Shown: positions 17,241-24,704 of the stretch, in pieces
Position numbering within the stretch: position 1 is the first letter of the stretch
Layout of the letters: every line of letters begins with the position of its first letter
Assembly (NCBI GenBank): GCA_023411375.1
Contig: JAEYOW010000038.1
Coordinates: 62,001-126,000 of the forward strand
Length of the DNA stretch: 64,000 nt
Source of the DNA: Bacillota bacterium
GTDB taxonomy: Bacteria > Bacillota > Clostridia > Christensenellales > Aristaeellaceae
Reading direction: 5' to 3'
The notes under the pieces: model-generated
Database searches by the model: none
Told to the model about the DNA's origin: nothing
What the model saw: only the letters and a program-made list of their open reading frames with translations
Program-made: the position numbers and the translations under genes

Positions 17241-18725
17241 ATGCAGAATATTCCCAGTGTGAAGCTTGGTATTGTCGCGGTCAGCCGCGACTGTTTCCCT
17301 ATTACGCTTTCTCAAAGGCGGCGCGCGGAGGTTGTCCGCTGCTTTGCGCAAGCGGGCGGAGAAATTTACGAGGCCAAAACAACCATTGAAAACGAGAACG
17401 ACGCTATAAAAGCGCTGGCGGAAATCCGCGATGCGGGCGTTAACGCGTTGGTCGTCTATCTGGGCAACTTTGGCCCGGAAGGTCCGGAAACGCTGCTCGC
17501 GCAAAGCTTTTTGCCCCTGCCGGTCATGTTCGTAGCCGCTGCCGAGGAGGATACCGCCGTGCTGACCAGCGACCGCGGCGACGCCTACTGCGGTATGCTC
17601 AACGCAAGCTACAACATAGGCCTTCGAGGACTTAAGGTATACATTCCCGAATATCCCGTCGGCACGCCCGCCGAAGTGAGCGCGATGATCGCGGAATTCA
17701 TCCCCGTGGCGCGCACGCTGATTGCGCTCAGAAAGCTCAAAATTTTTACCTTTGGTCCGCGTCCCTTCGATTTTTTGGCATGCAATGCTCCTATCGCGCC
17801 GCTGTTCAGGTTGGGTGTTAACATTCAGGAAAATTCGGAGCTGGACTTGCTGGACGCCTACAAGAAGCACGAAGGCGACCCGCGCATCGAAAAAGTCGCG
17901 GCTGATATGGCCGCGGAACTGGGCTCCGGAAACAAAATGGCCTCCGTGCTCCCCCGTCTGGCACAGTATGAAATTACGTTGCTGGATTGGGCGGAGCAGA
18001 ACCGCGGCGCGGCGGAATATGTGGCGTTTGCCAACAAATGCTGGCCTGCTTTTGAATCCTTCTTCGGCTTTGTGCCCTGCTACGTTAACTCCCGCCTGAC
18101 CGCGCGCGGCATTCCCGTTTCGTGTGAGGTGGACGTGTACGGCGCGCTTTCCGAGTTCATCGGCGCGTGCGTCACGGAAGGCTCTGTTACGCTGCTGGAT
18201 ATCAACAACACCGTGCCCGCCGACATGTACACGGCGCATATCGGCGGAAAGTACAACTATACCTCCCGCGAGGTGTTTATGGGCTTCCATTGCGGCAATA
18301 CGCCCATCGACCGTCTGGTGGAGGCGACGATGAAGTACCAGCTCATTATGAAACGCTCGCTGGAGCCGGATACCGAGCCCAACATCACGCGCGGCACGCT
18401 GGAGGGCGCGATCAAGCCGGGAGAAATCACCTTCTTCCGCCTGCAGAGCAATGCGGATGGCGAGCTTCGCAGCTATGTGGCGCAGGGCGAGGTGCTCCCC
18501 GTTGATCCCAAGTCGTTTGGCGGCATCGGCATTTTTGCCATTCCTGAAATGAACCGCTTCTACCGCCATGTGCTGATTGCCGACCGCTATCCGCACCACG
18601 GCGCGGTGGCCTTCGGCCATGTGGGCAAGGAGATTTTCACCATCCTGAACCTGCTGGGTGTGGAAAAGATCAGCTTTAACCAACCCAGGCATATGCTTTA
18701 TAAAAATGAGAACCCCTTCGCCTAA
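17241..18725 (+). CDS. L-fucose/L-arabinose isomerase-family protein
   Basis: The 494-residue protein fits the L-fucose isomerase-like superfamily. It has an N-terminal Rossmann-like region (KLGIVAVSRDCFP, ALVVYLGNFGPEGPE), a middle domain, and a C-terminal domain with CEVDVYGALSEFIGACVTEG, LLDINNT and MGFHCGNTP. The Glu and Asp residues in CEVD and LLDINN and the His in FHCG are expected metal ligands. It would interconvert an aldose and a ketose. GAGGAGG precedes the ATG. There is no neighbouring sugar transporter or kinase, so the substrate is unclear. The divergent sugar isomerase/reductase operon could be related but this is only positional. Confidence 0.87.
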   Translation: MQNIPSVKLGIVAVSRDCFPITLSQRRRAEVVRCFAQAGGEIYEAKTTIENENDAIKALAEIRDAGVNALVVYLGNFGPEGPETLLAQSFLPLPVMFVAAAEEDTAVLTSDRGDAYCGMLNASYNIGLRGLKVYIPEYPVGTPAEVSAMIAEFIPVARTLIALRKLKIFTFGPRPFDFLACNAPIAPLFRLGVNIQENSELDLLDAYKKHEGDPRIEKVAADMAAELGSGNKMASVLPRLAQYEITLLDWAEQNRGAAEYVAFANKCWPAFESFFGFVPCYVNSRLTARGIPVSCEVDVYGALSEFIGACVTEGSVTLLDINNTVPADMYTAHIGGKYNYTSREVFMGFHCGNTPIDRLVEATMKYQLIMKRSLEPDTEPNITRGTLEGAIKPGEITFFRLQSNADGELRSYVAQGEVLPVDPKSFGGIGIFAIPEMNRFYRHVLIADRYPHHGAVAFGHVGKEIFTILNLLGVEKISFNQPRHMLYKNENPFA

Positions 18726-18737
18726 GGGAAGGGGAAT

Positions 18738-18789
18738 GAAAACGACGCGGGCCGCCGAGGGGAGTTTCTCCCGAGGCGGTCCGCATCGT
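18738..18789 (+). terminator. Long hairpin after the isomerase gene
   Basis: An imperfect inverted repeat, with arms built on CCGCC-GAGGGGAG and CTCCC-GAGGCGG, forms a long stem just after the stop codon. No strong T run follows. It may be a 3' stabiliser. Confidence 0.5.
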
Positions 18790-18858
18790 TTGATGCGATT
18801 CCTGGCATAGAAGAGCCGACGTCGGTATCAATAGAAAACAAAAATTTGTCGGTATTGC

Positions 18859-18900
18859 GAAAGCGCCGGTGGTTCAATTTGGCCTGAGCGCTTTCTTTTT
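18859..18900 (+). terminator. Probable intrinsic terminator
   Basis: GAAAGCGC (18859-18866) pairs with GCGCTTTC (18888-18895), followed by TTTTT. It is the likely transcription end of the isomerase unit. Confidence 0.6.
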
Positions 18901-19158
18901 GCGCCATGAGTACGTCAACCCGTGTTCGATAATGATAAATATTGACGACATGTCAACCTTCAAAAACAAAAGCTGTGTTACACTTATTTTTGATGCTAGC
19001 AAGATTGTTCCGATGTGCTCATATCATTGAAGCGGTACCTTTGGGTGATTTCAGAATATCCGGCCGGATCCGAAACCGGCGGCCAATGATGTCTGCCGAC
19101 GTAAAAAGCCCTGCCGTCAACCAATACAGCCAATTAAACCTGAAAGGACAGACTCAAA
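18901..19158. other. AT-richer intergenic region, no gene recognised
   Basis: The stretch contains a short TTGACG-ACA-TGTCAA repeat near 18945-18960 and a minus-strand TTGACA followed by weak -10 matches. Open frames here have no ribosome-binding sites or recognisable protein features. Composition differs from the GC-rich neighbours. Confidence 0.4.
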
Positions 19159-20175
19159 ATGAAAAAGCTCGCCATGGGTTTTGTACTTCTTCTATGCTTA
19201 ACAATGTCCGCCGCCTGCCTTGCGGAAGTTGATTGGTCGCAATGGGATTTTGGCGAGACGCCGTACGAAAGCCTGAATCCTGTAGAATATGCCCATCAGG
19301 ATAGTCCGCCGGTCTATCAAAGCTACATTTCGGCAATGGGCTTTCTGGGCGGGATGATCCCATGGGATAGCTGGACGCACAACGGTTTGGATTATGTTGA
19401 ATATGGCGGATGGACAATGGATATGTTTACGGATTACCTTTATTTTCTACGCCTGTTCGGATATCGTGCGCTATCGGATATTCAGCTTAACGACGAGCGA
19501 ACCATCGTATTGATGTTGGATGGCACTGCAGATATCCCGCCGGTACTGACATTGCATTATGTGCAGAATGCGCAAACGCTTGTGCTGGCTGTTGATGAGC
19601 GGTTTGATGAAACGCATGGCCTTGAAACGGCCGACATGCTTGCTAACCGTACAGCGGATATCTCCTTCACGGTTTTGGAACGGCGTGTTGTCGATCATGT
19701 CGACTATACGATCGGCAGCAACCAATTCAGTTCATCCTGGTATCCCCATACGGTGGCAGAAATACAAATGTCGGCCAAGGTAAATGAAGTGGATGGCCGG
19801 AAACGTTTTTGCGTGAAAAGCAAAAATCAGCATTCCTTTCTGGCGATTCGTATACGCATTGAGGATACGGCGCTGATTCCGCCACCCAATCATCTTCATT
19901 GTTATATGAACACGGAGAATTATGCGCTTCATCTTTCACTTTGCGTGGGAATAGAAGAAAAGCCGATGAAGGACGGAACGCTTTTTCTAACCGGTGTCTC
20001 GCAAGAAAGTTATTCAATTAGCCCATCGTATTGGGTGGTTTTCCCAATGGGCAGGCCTTGCTGCTACAACAAGCATCAAATGTTTATCTGTACAACGCCA
20101 TCCGCCTATCTGGACCCTGCGCTCGATCTGATGGTTGAAATTGCCCCGGACCAAAGCGGCATTCCCGAAGCATAG
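19159..20175 (+). CDS. Secreted protein of unknown function, AT-richer than surroundings
   Basis: The 338-residue protein has a signal peptide (MKKLAMGFVLLLCLTMSAACLA). The SAAC could be a weak lipobox, but cleavage after CLA is equally possible. The mature part is rich in Tyr, Trp, Asp and His (e.g. VDWSQWDFGETPYESLNP, WTMDMFTDYLYFLRLFGY), then beta-rich, with no domain I recognise. AAAGGA precedes the ATG. Base composition is visibly more AT-rich than flanking genes, which may mean recent acquisition. It sits alone between the isomerase unit and a convergent acetyltransferase 11 nt away. Function is not predictable. Confidence 0.7.
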   Translation: MKKLAMGFVLLLCLTMSAACLAEVDWSQWDFGETPYESLNPVEYAHQDSPPVYQSYISAMGFLGGMIPWDSWTHNGLDYVEYGGWTMDMFTDYLYFLRLFGYRALSDIQLNDERTIVLMLDGTADIPPVLTLHYVQNAQTLVLAVDERFDETHGLETADMLANRTADISFTVLERRVVDHVDYTIGSNQFSSSWYPHTVAEIQMSAKVNEVDGRKRFCVKSKNQHSFLAIRIRIEDTALIPPPNHLHCYMNTENYALHLSLCVGIEEKPMKDGTLFLTGVSQESYSISPSYWVVFPMGRPCCYNKHQMFICTTPSAYLDPALDLMVEIAPDQSGIPEA

Positions 20176-20186
20176 AAACCGGCTCC

Positions 20187-20759
20187 TTATCCTTCGCCAA
20201 ACGCTCCAAGCCCCTTGCGGTATTCCGAAAAGGGGATGGGCAGCGCGGGCGCCTTGTCAAACGGATTAAGCGTCTTTTGCATCCATACCGCGTCCAGCCA
20301 CATGCTGTGCTTGTATCCGCTTTGCCGGAAACGCGCGACCTCCTCAAAACCCAAGCGGCGGTGAAGGCCGATGCTTTCCTCGTTCGTGCCGCTGATCACG
20401 CCATAGGCGATTCGAAAGCCCTGTCCGGTTAATATCTCCAGCAGCCTGCTATATAAAAGCGTGCCGGTGCCGGAATGCTTCGGCGCGTCGGGATGAAGGT
20501 AAATGGTCAACTCCACACAGTAGCGGTAGCCCGTTTGAGGACGTACCGGCTCGGCGTTGGCAAAGCCCACAAAGCGCCCGTCATCCTCGGCAACCAGATA
20601 AGGATAGGTCTTAAGCGTCTCCTCAATAAAGGCGCGGTGGTATTCCACGGACCTTCCCACCTCGTTAAACGTAGCTACGGAGTGATGGATATAAAACTCA
20701 TATACCTCATGAATTGCGGCGGCGTCCCCGGGCGTGGCGATGCGTAGCGTAACGCTCAT
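20187..20759 (-). CDS. GNAT acetyltransferase, phosphinothricin N-acetyltransferase (PAT) type
   Basis: The 190-residue protein begins with RIATPGDAAAIHEVYEFYI, the usual GNAT N-terminus, followed by FVGFANAEPVR, VELTIYLHPDAPKHSGTGTLLYSRLLEIL and LHRRLGFEEVARFRQSGYK. This order matches the PAT/bar-like subfamily that acetylates amino-group substrates such as phosphinothricin or methionine derivatives. The usual acetyl-CoA loop R/Q-x-x-G-x-G/A is relaxed here (KHSGTGT). The native substrate is unknown. Its end is 11 nt from the convergent secreted-protein gene. Confidence 0.85.
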   Translation of the reverse strand: MSVTLRIATPGDAAAIHEVYEFYIHHSVATFNEVGRSVEYHRAFIEETLKTYPYLVAEDDGRFVGFANAEPVRPQTGYRYCVELTIYLHPDAPKHSGTGTLLYSRLLEILTGQGFRIAYGVISGTNEESIGLHRRLGFEEVARFRQSGYKHSMWLDAVWMQKTLNPFDKAPALPIPFSEYRKGLGAFGEG

Positions 20760-20811
20760 AAAAATCAGCTTCTCCCCTGTAAAAACAAAATATGGGCCTA
20801 AAAAGCGCCCC

Positions 20812-22557
20812 CTAGCGGCCGGCCTCCCTGATCATTCGGGCTGCGTCCTCGGGGCTAAGCCCAATCAGGAGCGTCTGAAAATTCGTATAGGTCACAAAAC
20901 CCGCGGGCGACCCCGCCGCCTTTTTTACGTATTTTCGCTTGGTATAATCCACGGGCTGCGCCGGGTGATTGCGACCCTTGCTGTAGTAGACGGCCAACTT
21001 TGCGGCATACAAAAGCGTTTCGTCGCTTGGCTCGTCCTCCGTGCGAACAATCACATGCGAACCGGGAATGCCCTGCGCGTGCAACCATGTTTCGTTGCCA
21101 CGCGCGTATAGCGTCAGCCGGTCGTTTTGCAAAGAGTTTTTGCCCACCTCGATCACCGTGCCGTCCGGCGCGGTAAAGCGGTAAGGCTTACCCTCCTGAA
21201 TTTTTTTTCGTTTTCGCTGGGCGGGATCAGGCCGCACAAAACCGCCCTCCGTTAGCACGTAGCGAATTTCCGCCATATCGGCGGTCGTTTCGCACTTGTC
21301 CAGATCGTCCAGCGCGTTTTCAAGCAGCATCAGGTCGCTTTCAATTTTTACAAGCTGCTCGCGCGCATACTGCTCTGCTACCTTGGCCTTGCGGTATTTC
21401 TTGTAGTAGCTTTGGGCGTTTTGCGACGGCGTCTTTAATGGCGACAGGGAAATGGTTACGTCGGCGCAAGCCTCGTCGTAATAATTTTGAACGGTCACGC
21501 TTTGCCGGCCTTTTTCGATCGCATGCAAATTGGCGGTCAGCAGGTCGCCAAAAACGCGGTCCTGCTCCGCGCGGTCGCTTTGCCCAAGCGCTTCCAGCAT
21601 GATGCCTTTTTTCTTTTCGGTGCGTTCAAGGGCGCTTTTAATATGCTTTTGCAAGCCGGCGCTCTTTTGCTGCATGCGCATGCGCAGGTCGCGGCCCAAG
21701 TAAAAAGCGTCCATCGCCTCGCTTAGCGTGGGCATAGGCTTCTGGTTTTCAGCCGTAAAGGTGAGATAGGGGAACGGGAAAAAATCCGCCGCGAGCCCGG
21801 CCTCGTCATACAGCGTGACGGGAGAAACGCGTTCGGGCGCAGATTGGTAGAATGCCGCCAGCCTGGGTGCGGCGACCGTCAGGTTCAGCTCGCCAAGGGG
21901 AGTGGACGCGTCAAGGCCTGCCTGGGCGCAAACCTCCCGGGCGCATACGCTCGCCATGCCCGCGACGCACTCCATCAGCCCCTTGAACAGCGGAACAGAC
22001 AGGCTTGCGAGCCGGTTGCCTAGAGCCTCGGCCGACAGCGTTTCGGGGGTCAGCTTGTCCGGCTGGGGAGGAAGCTGGTATTTCCCGCCGGGCAGCACGG
22101 TGCGCACGCGGCTCATTTCACTGTTAACATGGCGAATGGCGTCGATGATGGTTCCGTCCCCGCCAACCAGCGTCAGGTTGCTGTGCCGGCCCATTAGTTC
22201 AAGGTAAAGCGTCTTTTGAACGTGATAGCCAAGGTCGTCCAGGCAGTCAAAGGATAGCGCCAGTATGCGGTCGCCGCTCAGCTGCCGGATATCGGTGATG
22301 CGGGAACCCATCAGATGCTTGCGCATCAGCATGCAAAACATGGGCGGCTCGGCCGGGTTTTCGTAGGTTTGGGCGGTCAGCTGCGCGCGGGCCTGATTGG
22401 CGTTCGCGCTCAACAACAGCTTGTGGTTGCCGCCGCTGCGGATCAAAAGCACAAGCGCGTCCCGCTCCGGCTGGTTCACCTTGTCAACGCGCCCGCCAAG
22501 GAGCTTTTCATAAAGCTCCCGTTGCATAAAAGATAGGGTGAAGCCGTCCATTGGCAT
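20812..22557 (-). CDS. rqcH: RqcH / NFACT-family ribosome quality control protein
   Basis: The 581-residue protein has the three NFACT parts. The NFACT-N domain has MDGFTLSFMQRELYEKLLGGRVDKV at its start, the GDRIL motif equivalent to the Asp-Arg pair needed for tRNA binding, and LELMGRHSNLTLV. A central coiled coil lies about 290-420, and the C-terminal NFACT-R domain has WLHAQGIPGSHVIVR. RqcH binds stalled 50S subunits and recruits tRNA-Ala to add C-terminal alanine tails, marking the nascent chain for proteolysis; older annotations call it a fibronectin-binding protein. AGGGAGG lies 8 nt from the ATG at 22557. It is monocistronic. Confidence 0.93.
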   Translation of the reverse strand: MPMDGFTLSFMQRELYEKLLGGRVDKVNQPERDALVLLIRSGGNHKLLLSANANQARAQLTAQTYENPAEPPMFCMLMRKHLMGSRITDIRQLSGDRILALSFDCLDDLGYHVQKTLYLELMGRHSNLTLVGGDGTIIDAIRHVNSEMSRVRTVLPGGKYQLPPQPDKLTPETLSAEALGNRLASLSVPLFKGLMECVAGMASVCAREVCAQAGLDASTPLGELNLTVAAPRLAAFYQSAPERVSPVTLYDEAGLAADFFPFPYLTFTAENQKPMPTLSEAMDAFYLGRDLRMRMQQKSAGLQKHIKSALERTEKKKGIMLEALGQSDRAEQDRVFGDLLTANLHAIEKGRQSVTVQNYYDEACADVTISLSPLKTPSQNAQSYYKKYRKAKVAEQYAREQLVKIESDLMLLENALDDLDKCETTADMAEIRYVLTEGGFVRPDPAQRKRKKIQEGKPYRFTAPDGTVIEVGKNSLQNDRLTLYARGNETWLHAQGIPGSHVIVRTEDEPSDETLLYAAKLAVYYSKGRNHPAQPVDYTKRKYVKKAAGSPAGFVTYTNFQTLLIGLSPEDAARMIREAGR

Positions 22558-22714
22558 GGCTAAAACCTCCCTGCGCGTTAAAATCTGGCGGAATACGGCC
22601 TATTGATGATAGCATAAGAAGGGAAAAAGCGCAATGAACCTAAAAACATTCGGCATGGAACGCAGATGCCCCACATACCATTTCAGTGCAATCGACTGCT
22701 GAGGAGAGGATACA

Positions 22715-23737
22715 ATGAAAATCAAACGAGCCGATATCGAACGCATACTCATTTTGTGCGCGGCGGCGCTGGTGGTGGTGCTTGCCCTGCGCGGTAACGA
22801 TCAGACCACGTCCCAGGTGCTGGTGGAGCAGACGACTATTCCTATTGAGCAGACCATGGCGGGCGAGCAGGGCGAGACCGTGCCTACCGTTGTGTTCTAC
22901 GAGGACGGCGACGGCTACCTTGTGCCCGTAACGCGCCAGGTCGACAAGACGGACGGTATCGCCAAGGCGACGCTTTCCCTGATGGTAAAGGACAGTCAGA
23001 ACGACATGCAGGCCGCGCGGCTTGGCCTGCGCACGGTCATTCCCGAGGGAACGACCTTTGATATCGATATCCGCGACGGCCGCGCGAACGTCAACGTCAG
23101 CAAGGAGGCGCTTAACTGCTCGACAGCCGAGCAGGAGGCACTGATGGTGGACGCGATCACCAACGCCATGACCTGCTTTAGCACCGTGGACGAGGTAACG
23201 CTTGAATTTGACGGCCAAAAGCGCAGCAAGCTCACCTATGGCACGGATGTAAGCGGCGTATTTGCCGGCAGCAATCTGAACCTGGAAAGCGTTGAAACCT
23301 TCTCGGAGGATTCAAAGCTGGTTCAGCTGTACTTCCCGTCGCAAACGGGCAGACTACTGGTACCCGTCACGCGCGCCGTGTTCAGCGACGCCGATCCCAG
23401 CACCGCGATGCTTGAACTTGCCAAGGGCCCGCGCGGGGATAGCGGCCTGGAGCGCGCGCTGCCGGAAAACTGCGGCGTAAAGGCCGTCACCATGAAGGAC
23501 GGCATTGTGACCGTCAATTTCTCCAAGGAGTTTAAGCAAACGCTGGAGCAGACCGACGGCGGCAAGCAAGCGGTGCGGGCGATCCTGTTCACCTGCTCGC
23601 AGTTCCCCGGCGTCAAAAAGGTGGAAGTGCTCGTGGATGGCGAAAAGCTTCAATCCCAGCCCGAGAACACAGCGACCTTCATCAACGTGGAGGAAGAGGT
23701 TATCGCGCAGTATCCGGGCGTTGTGGAAGTGGACTAA
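22715..23737 (+). CDS. Membrane-anchored protein with two GerMN domains
   Basis: The 340-residue protein has an N-terminal membrane anchor (about 11-25). It then has two repeats of the GerMN (sporulation/spore germination) domain, roughly residues 58-175 and 190-335. Repeat features are YLVPVTRQV/LLVPVTRAVF, LSLMV/MLELAKGP, TVIPEGTTF/ALPENCGV, and D-G-x-x-x-V-N-(V/F)-S-K-E. GerM was first described in Bacillus spore germination, but GerMN domains also occur in non-sporulation envelope proteins. A GGAGAGG site precedes the ATG. It has paralogous domains in the lipoproteins at 55.6-58.2 kb. The ligand of GerMN domains is not known. Confidence 0.88.
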   Translation: MKIKRADIERILILCAAALVVVLALRGNDQTTSQVLVEQTTIPIEQTMAGEQGETVPTVVFYEDGDGYLVPVTRQVDKTDGIAKATLSLMVKDSQNDMQAARLGLRTVIPEGTTFDIDIRDGRANVNVSKEALNCSTAEQEALMVDAITNAMTCFSTVDEVTLEFDGQKRSKLTYGTDVSGVFAGSNLNLESVETFSEDSKLVQLYFPSQTGRLLVPVTRAVFSDADPSTAMLELAKGPRGDSGLERALPENCGVKAVTMKDGIVTVNFSKEFKQTLEQTDGGKQAVRAILFTCSQFPGVKKVEVLVDGEKLQSQPENTATFINVEEEVIAQYPGVVEVD

Positions 23738-23767
23738 GGGTTGAGCGGATGCCATAGAACGGTCTAA

Positions 23768-23813
23768 GCAATAGGAGGTGTGCGCCGGTTGGCCGCATGC
23801 CTCTTATTGCATT
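23768..23813 (+). terminator. Hairpin after the GerMN gene
   Basis: GCAATAGGAGG pairs imperfectly with CCTCTTATTGC around a GCG/CGC-containing loop. No long T run is present, so termination efficiency is uncertain. Confidence 0.45.
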
Positions 23814-23838
23814 GCAGAATATGCTACTGTCCAGCCGT

Positions 23839-24054
23839 TCATTTGGCGCAAAGATGCCACGCCTCTCTAAAATAGTATTGGCATTCCAATTCGGTTTCAT
23901 CATAGATCGCGTCAGTATATTCATCCGGGATTTTCAGTTGCTCTGCATTCAGGATATTCTGAAAATAGCGGTAAGCCGTTGTTTTCCGTACAGACGCGTC
24001 CTTTGCCGCGGCACTATTGTAATAGTCGCTTTCGTCAAATCGGCTACAATCCAA
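23839..24054 (-). CDS. Possible small protein or gene remnant
   Basis: The frame encodes about 71 residues with a protein-like composition, including DESDYYNSAAAKDASVRK, EYTDAIYDETELE and YYFREAWHLC. No family is recognised. The only start in the open part is TTG at 24054 without a good ribosome-binding site. Ten codons upstream is an ATG behind an AGAGGG site, but a TAG interrupts the frame before the TTG. Either the TTG is used, or this is a pseudogene with an amber mutation. The region is AT-rich and lies divergent to the XRE regulator. Confidence 0.35.
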   Translation of the reverse strand: MDCSRFDESDYYNSAAAKDASVRKTTAYRYFQNILNAEQLKIPDEYTDAIYDETELECQYYFREAWHLCAK

Positions 24055-24097
24055 CTACGCCTTCATCCATACCTTTGCATTCATCAATTTACCCTCT

Positions 24098-24120
24098 AAC
24101 ATACAGTATTAACGTATGTT
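24098..24120. promoter_or_regulatory. Inverted repeat between small ORF and XRE regulator
   Basis: AACATAC (24098-24104) and GTATGTT (24114-24120) form a 7-bp-arm repeat with a 9-nt spacer. It sits between divergent frames and upstream of an XRE gene, so it is a candidate operator. Confidence 0.45.
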
Positions 24121-24193
24121 GTTATACGGTAAAAGCTTCTATTTATCAAGATGGAAAGCTGAGATAATAATTATAAAGGAGGAGGTGCTGGAA

Positions 24194-24538
24194 ATGGCTG
24201 CCTTTACCTATGACCGCAAGCAATCTGGCGCCTATCTTCAGAGAAAACGTTTGGACGCAAAGCTCACGCAGGAAAAGCTGGCGGAAAAAGCCGGATGCTC
24301 TCAACGTACCATCGCGGATATTGAGGGCGGTGCAGTCGGTATGTCGATTGAGCTGATGCTTACGCTGAGCCGTATTCTGCATACCACGCCCAACGAGATT
24401 CTTCTTGGCGTTGACTCGGCGGGGACGGCGTGGCTCACCGAGGTGTTTGCCGGGCTATCGCCTGAGCAAAAGCGCGTGGCTACCGCCATAATCACGCCAT
24501 ATCTGGAAAGCGTTGCCCAACCCCGAAAGAATAAATGA
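24194..24538 (+). CDS. XRE-family transcriptional regulator
   Basis: The 114-residue protein carries a lambda-Cro/C1-type HTH at about residues 13-68 (AYLQRKRLDAKLTQEKLAEKAGCSQRTIADIEGG, then LSRILHTTPNEILLG). The remaining 45 residues form a short amphipathic tail (VFAGLSPEQKRVATAIITPYLESV). The ATG at 24194 has AAAGGAGGAGG at good spacing; an in-frame upstream ATG has none. Targets are unknown; the 24098-24120 repeat may be its own site. The promoter is probably in the AT-rich 24110-24175 stretch. Confidence 0.85.
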   Translation: MAAFTYDRKQSGAYLQRKRLDAKLTQEKLAEKAGCSQRTIADIEGGAVGMSIELMLTLSRILHTTPNEILLGVDSAGTAWLTEVFAGLSPEQKRVATAIITPYLESVAQPRKNK

Positions 24539-24579
24539 ATGGCTATCGTCGGAAGGCGTGTGTACCCTGCTTCTTTCTC

Positions 24580-24654
24580 TGGACAATTCCTGCTTGCGCA
24601 TGTATAATTTCAAATGCACCTTGCGGCATGCTCCGTGTGTCCGCAAGGTTTTTT
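24580..24654 (+). promoter_or_regulatory. Promoter followed by a leader terminator upstream of rph-rdgB
   Basis: TGGACA (24580-24585), a 17-nt spacer and TATAAT (24603-24608) make a good promoter. Only about 10 nt later CCTTGCGG (24619-24626) pairs with CCGCAAGG (24641-24648) before six T residues, a textbook terminator. The next gene starts at 24705. Either the hairpin ends the XRE transcript and the promoter is fortuitous, or the leader is attenuated. Confidence 0.6.
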
Positions 24655-24704
24655 CAATTACCTGTCCGGTAAACGCGCCGGTCAATGCAAAAGGAGCAAA
24701 TGCC

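Noticed and set aside
17178..18692. 504-codon minus-strand frame across the isomerase gene
   Set aside because: Long because of GC-rich codon bias; the plus strand encodes a recognised isomerase with promoter and ribosome-binding site.
18722..18907. 61-codon minus-strand frame (MAQKESAQAKLNHRR...)
   Set aside because: It has no ribosome-binding site, covers two hairpins including the likely terminator at 18859-18900, and its C-terminal part reads through the hairpin.
18942..19232. 96-codon plus-strand frame
   Set aside because: No ribosome-binding site; it overlaps the start and signal peptide of the secreted-protein gene in another frame.
23797..24099. 100-codon plus-strand frame opposite the small ORF
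   Set aside because: Hydrophobic, Cys- and Arg-rich translation without a start signal; the opposite strand looks more protein-like.
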